8,511 nt of DNA from Fischerella sp. (GTDB lineage Bacteria; Cyanobacteriota; Cyanobacteriia; Cyanobacteriales; Nostocaceae), in NCBI GenBank assembly GCA_026419705.1, contig JANZYY010000205.1, positions 1-8,511 on the forward strand, written 5' to 3'. Shown here one piece after another: positions 5,584-8,511 of the stretch. The notes beneath the pieces were generated by a model, which was not told the DNA's origin, ran no database searches, and saw nothing but the letters and a program-made list of their open reading frames with translations. Made by a program: the position numbers and the translations under genes. Numbering within the stretch: the first letter of the stretch is position 1; each line of letters opens with the position of its first letter.

Positions 5584-5614
5584 CCCCGCCAATGACTCGT
5601 TAGTCACGGCGGGG
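5584..5614. terminator. Strong hairpin between convergent genes, likely bidirectional terminator
   Basis: CCCCGCC (5584-5590) pairs with GGCGGGG (5608-5614), continued by TGACT (5593-5597) with AGTCA (5602-5606) around a CGTT loop, with one small internal loop. The plus side continues AGGTTTAAT and the minus side ATTTCTCCC, so U-tracts are short. It lies between the msrB stop (5552) and the helicase stop (5671). Similar GC-rich palindromes also occur at IS200/IS605 ends, but no transposase is nearby. Confidence 0.65.
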
Positions 5615-5670
5615 AGGTTTAATAGACAATCGAATCAGCAAATGGTATTGTTATGACTTCAGTGGAAGTG

Positions 5671-8019
5671 TCAGTTGAGCACACATTCAGGAAACCGCCG
5701 CTTCAATGCTGGAAATACTGGACACGGTGCTGAAGATTGTAAATTCTCTGGTTTACTCCAAGTAAAGGGTGCTTTTTGGGCAGCAGACATCCACAATAGG
5801 CGTTTTGCCCGTGTCATAGCGACGTAGAGCAAACGATACTCCTCAGCGGTTTTCAAGTATTTTGCTTGTTCCCAAGCCTGGGCAATATCCGGTAAACTCG
5901 ATTGACCGTGGAGAGCAGCGCGAATTTGAGCGCGAGCAACTTCTGATAGAGTAAAATCGCCCAAAAACTGACTTTGAGGAGGAACCCAAAACCTACCAGG
6001 TATCAAGTTTTCATGAAGAAAGGGGATAAATACGCAATCCCAGTCTAACCCTTTAGCTTTGTGCATGGTGATAATTGTCAGCTGACCGTGACGGGTATAA
6101 CGGGCTTCTAAATTTTCTGTTTCCACGGGTTCAAATCTTTCAGAGCCGACAATTTCACTAAGTACGCCCAATATGTTTGCCATTGCAGTATTGCCAGCGA
6201 TCTGCAAATTTACTCTTTCTGCGAGTTTGTCAGCGGTTGCCAGTTCTGCTTGGTCGTAGTTTAATGCTAAGGCCAGGAAGGAAATTAGCTGATACAAAGG
6301 CAATTCCATCCGAGCGCGAAGTAAACTGCGACATATGTGGGCAGCTTTTTGCACTGATTCTGGTTGGGGTGGAGACAAAGGACCGGGATACAAAAATTCT
6401 TCTGGTACGGAAGCGAGGGCGTTAAGGTCTTGAGTAGGAATTAACTGACGCTCTACAAACACTTCTAGGGCTGCTTTCAAATAGTCAGGGGAATGAGGGC
6501 GATCGCAAAATTGCAGCAATGCCAAAATTTCCTGGGGTACATGGGAGTGGCGATCGCGTTCTCCCACATCGTAAAGTAAAATATTATATTTTCTACACGT
6601 AGGTGTCAGTGCTTCTGCCAACCACCTTCCTTGGCGGTTCTCCCTGACTAAAATTGCTGCACTGATACCATTTGGTTCTTGGGCAAATAACTGGACCATC
6701 CTCTGAGATAGTAATTCAACTGTGTGATGAATATCACGTGGTGTGTAAAGTTCCAGTCCTTTTCCGATTGGTTGGGGATTAGCATCGGATTGGGGATCGC
6801 CAGGTTCGACAAGCCGAATTGTTTGAGGACGAAAGGGAGATGGGGAGATGGGGGGAGTGAAGGACTCTTGACTCTTAACTTTGTAAGCGCTATTCACCCA
6901 CTCGAGAACAAAATTGGCAGCATCAATGATGATTTTGGTACTGCGACCAGCTTGATCCATTGTTGCTAGTCGTTGTTGAGTGTCGCATTCTTCGCAAAAC
7001 TGGCGGAAATAGATCGGATCTGCTGGAGTAAACGTGGAGTTAATCGCTTGGTTGGGATCGCCAACACGAATCAAGTTTGGGGGTTGATTGGGATTGTCTG
7101 GGTCAGTGGCGAGAATTTCTAGTAGTTTGGTTTGCAGCGGGCTAGAATCCTGAGCTTCATCTTCAAAGACTGCGAAAACTTGGTTTTGCTCTATTCTACG
7201 GGCGTCAGGATTTGCCAGAACTCGCAGGGCGGCTAAAATCATGTCATCGTAGTCAATAAATTCACGCGATCGCATCAAATTTTGGTATTGCTCGTATAAC
7301 CCAGCTGCAATGCTTAATATTCCATATTTATCGGTGGTTTGTTCACTTAAGCGTCGCAAATCTTCCGGTGAGATCCCAGAACTTTTTGCTTCATGAATCA
7401 CAGTAATCGCCAAATCTGGTAATACTTCCGTTCGCAATACTGACTGACGACGCAATCTTTCCGTTTCTTCTCCGTCAAATTGAATACCTTCTAGTAAGCG
7501 AAAATAAGAGCCTGGATGGCTGGCAATCCACTGTTCTACAGCAGTACGAATGAGGCGGTGACTTTGAGTGGGGGTAATTAATGTGACATTTTCTAGCTGC
7601 AAGCCTGATAAATTGGGATGGCGACTGGCAATGTTTAAAGCCAAACCATGGAGCGTGTGCACAACAAAACCAGTCTGAGGTAAGGATAAACGATCGCGCA
7701 AATATTTGCGAATTTTAGCTTTGATATTGGCAACAGCAGAACGAGTAAACGTCACAACCACAAACTGTCGGCGTTCAGACAAATGTGGAGAAGCTGAACG
7801 CTGATACTGACGAGCGATCGCAATAGCTACCGCCGCGGCCATTCCTGTAGATTTACCAGCACCAGGAACAGCAGAAACTGCCAGTGATCCCGAGTGCCAA
7901 TCAGCCATTGCTTGTTGTCCGAGACGCAGGCTGTTACGGATACTCAATATAGCATTTTCTCTAAGGAAAGACGAAGGTAACTGAGGATAGACTTCTATTG
8001 GATGAGATTCTTGAGGCAC
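5671..8019 (-). CDS. UvrD/Rep-like superfamily 1 ATP-dependent DNA helicase
   Basis: ATP-driven 3'-5' translocase/helicase by family, cytosolic, presumably in repair or replication restart. The 782 residues carry the motif set in order: Q-like RLGQQAMADW (32-41), motif I AVPGAGKST (50-58), Ia VVVTFTRSAVANI (87-99), Ib VHTLHGLAL (120-128), II FEDEAQD (285-291), III VGDPNQAI (319-326), IIIa AGRSTKII (357-364), IV AAILVR (454-459), V TMHKAKGLDWDCVFIP (651-666) and VI YRLLYVAMTRAKR (728-740, arginine finger Arg737). It departs from UvrD/PcrA where motif III lacks the aromatic after QSI (QAINSTF) and IIIa has Gly for Tyr (AGRS rather than NYRS). The start is GTG at 8019; an in-frame TAA at 8041-8043 blocks extension, and the first internal ATG (Met38) would remove the Q-like motif. 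No clear ribosome binding site. Residues about 379-395 are encoded by a tandem repeat. It is a divergent paralogue, so no gene symbol is given. Confidence 0.93.
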   Translation of the reverse strand: MPQESHPIEVYPQLPSSFLRENAILSIRNSLRLGQQAMADWHSGSLAVSAVPGAGKSTGMAAAVAIAIARQYQRSASPHLSERRQFVVVTFTRSAVANIKAKIRKYLRDRLSLPQTGFVVHTLHGLALNIASRHPNLSGLQLENVTLITPTQSHRLIRTAVEQWIASHPGSYFRLLEGIQFDGEETERLRRQSVLRTEVLPDLAITVIHEAKSSGISPEDLRRLSEQTTDKYGILSIAAGLYEQYQNLMRSREFIDYDDMILAALRVLANPDARRIEQNQVFAVFEDEAQDSSPLQTKLLEILATDPDNPNQPPNLIRVGDPNQAINSTFTPADPIYFRQFCEECDTQQRLATMDQAGRSTKIIIDAANFVLEWVNSAYKVKSQESFTPPISPSPFRPQTIRLVEPGDPQSDANPQPIGKGLELYTPRDIHHTVELLSQRMVQLFAQEPNGISAAILVRENRQGRWLAEALTPTCRKYNILLYDVGERDRHSHVPQEILALLQFCDRPHSPDYLKAALEVFVERQLIPTQDLNALASVPEEFLYPGPLSPPQPESVQKAAHICRSLLRARMELPLYQLISFLALALNYDQAELATADKLAERVNLQIAGNTAMANILGVLSEIVGSERFEPVETENLEARYTRHGQLTIITMHKAKGLDWDCVFIPFLHENLIPGRFWVPPQSQFLGDFTLSEVARAQIRAALHGQSSLPDIAQAWEQAKYLKTAEEYRLLYVAMTRAKRLLWMSAAQKAPFTWSKPENLQSSAPCPVFPALKRRFPECVLN
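6499..6557. repeat. Pair of HIP1 octamers (seven in the window)
   Basis: GCGATCGC occurs at 6499-6506 and 6550-6557, and also at 2148-2155, 4174-4181, 7266-7273, 7814-7821 and 8490-8497. HIP1 is the over-represented palindrome of many cyanobacterial genomes. Every copy here lies inside a coding region, four in the helicase gene and none in the spacers. Confidence 0.9.
6835..6883. repeat. Short tandem repeats embedded in the helicase gene
   Basis: Plus strand: GGGAGAT (6835-6841), GGGGAGAT (6842-6849), GGGGGGAGT (6850-6858), then GACTCTT (6863-6869), GACTCTT (6870-6876) and AACTTTG (6877-6883). Both blocks resemble STRR-type heptamers normally seen between genes in Nostocales. Here they encode about residues 379-395, including PPISPSP, between helicase motifs IIIa and IV without breaking the frame. 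Confidence 0.6.
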
Positions 8020-8115
8020 TGGATATGTAAAATGATTGTCTTACATTTAAAATTTTAGATTTTGGATAAAAAAAATAGTTAGTAGATAGTGGTTCGTGAG
8101 TAATCATCAACAGCT

Positions 8116-8157
8116 GACTAATGACCATTGACTAATGACTAATAACTAATGACTAAT
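8116..8157 (+). repeat. Heptanucleotide tandem repeat (STRR type), six units of GACTAAT
   Basis: Units: GACTAAT (8116), GACCATT (8123), GACTAAT (8130), GACTAAT (8137), AACTAAT (8144), GACTAAT (8151). Four are perfect, one has a single change and one has two. The array supplies the first in-frame ATG of the downstream gene (8149-8151). The rest of the 129-base spacer (8020-8148) has further heptamer-like tracts (ATTTTAG/ATTTTGG at 8052-8065, TAGTTAG/TAGATAG around 8077-8090). No promoter was recognised for either divergent gene. Confidence 0.85.
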
Positions 8158-8511
8158 CGCGGATTTTCTCTACATTATCTGAGCTTAATGGGGATCGTCG
8201 CAGTTGGTGCGATCTTGCGCTTTGCCAATTTGGATCTAAAACCGCTGTGGATGGATGAGGTAATTACTGCCATTTTCAGTTTAGGTAAACAATACAGTGA
8301 TGTGCCTCTAGACGTAGTTTTTCCGCTAGAACAATTGCAGGATATTTTTGCTTACCAGCCCAGGGTGAGTTGTTCTCAAATTGCCCACACCATCGCTAAC
8401 CAGTCTACTCATCCACCGCTATTTTTTTGTTTGATGCACACTTGGTTGGGGTGGCTAAGTCCTTTGGGAAAAGGTTGGGTGATGAAATTGCGATCGCTAC
8501 CTGCCTTATTT
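8149..8511 (+). CDS. GT-C-type membrane glycosyltransferase (GT39/GT83-like), N-terminal part
   Basis: Enzymes of this fold transfer sugars from lipid-phosphate carriers on the outer face of the cytoplasmic membrane. The frame runs open to the window edge (121 residues). A hydrophobic helix (about 9-25) leads into LRFANLDLKPLWMDEVIT (23-40); the Trp-x-Asp-Glu stretch in the first external loop matches the position of the GT-C catalytic/metal-binding acid. STHPPLFFCLMHTWL (86-100) and the following LRSLPALF are also typical of the family. The ATG at 8149 is the most upstream possible start because TAA precedes it in frame at 8143-8145; it has no ribosome binding site and lies in the heptamer array. 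Met14 (8188) is an alternative that would leave only a short lead before the catalytic loop. Acceptor and donor are unknown. The end of the gene is outside the window. Confidence 0.85.
   Translation, partial: MTNRGFSLHYLSLMGIVAVGAILRFANLDLKPLWMDEVITAIFSLGKQYSDVPLDVVFPLEQLQDIFAYQPRVSCSQIAHTIANQSTHPPLFFCLMHTWLGWLSPLGKGWVMKLRSLPALF

Overview
The window looks like chromosome of a filamentous, probably heterocyst-forming (Nostocales-type) cyanobacterium. Three things point there: seven copies of the HIP1 octamer GCGATCGC in 8.5 kb (2148, 4174, 6499, 6550, 7266, 7814, 8490), heptanucleotide short tandem repeats of the STRR type (8116-8157, and another inside a gene at 6835-6883), and long repeat-rich spacers between single genes. 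The assignment rests on sequence style and recognisable protein families; no search was run.

Layout, left to right. Positions 1-510 (minus) hold the N-terminal 170 codons of a DegT/DnrJ/EryC1/StrS-type sugar aminotransferase, cut by the window edge. Positions 718-2409 (minus) encode ATP-dependent PEP carboxykinase (pckA) with all nucleotide- and metal-binding motifs. A 550-base spacer follows, with a degenerate dispersed repeat and a three-unit 11-bp-period direct repeat that looks like a response-regulator operator. Positions 2961-4226 (minus) encode an unrecognised protein with two N-terminal membrane helices, a long coiled coil and a compact C-terminal domain; its best start is an ATG at 4226 with a good ribosome binding site. 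A second large spacer (about 910 bases) carries several inverted repeats and a second copy of the dispersed repeat. Positions 5139-5552 (plus) encode a one-cysteine, zinc-binding methionine sulfoxide reductase B (msrB). A strong hairpin at 5584-5614 separates it from the convergent gene at 5671-8019 (minus), a UvrD/Rep-like superfamily 1 helicase. A short repeat-filled divergent spacer leads to 8149-8511 (plus), the first 121 codons of a GT-C type membrane glycosyltransferase whose start codon lies inside a heptamer repeat.

The genes do not form an operon. Spacers are long, orientations are mixed, and functions are unrelated: gluconeogenesis/anaplerosis, oxidative-damage repair, DNA unwinding, and envelope sugar metabolism at both ends. 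No transposase, CRISPR array, tRNA or rRNA was seen. The least explained parts are the membrane coiled-coil protein, the 11-bp-period repeats at 2778-2807, the tandem repeat absorbed in frame by the helicase gene, and the nested inverted repeat at 4621-4711.
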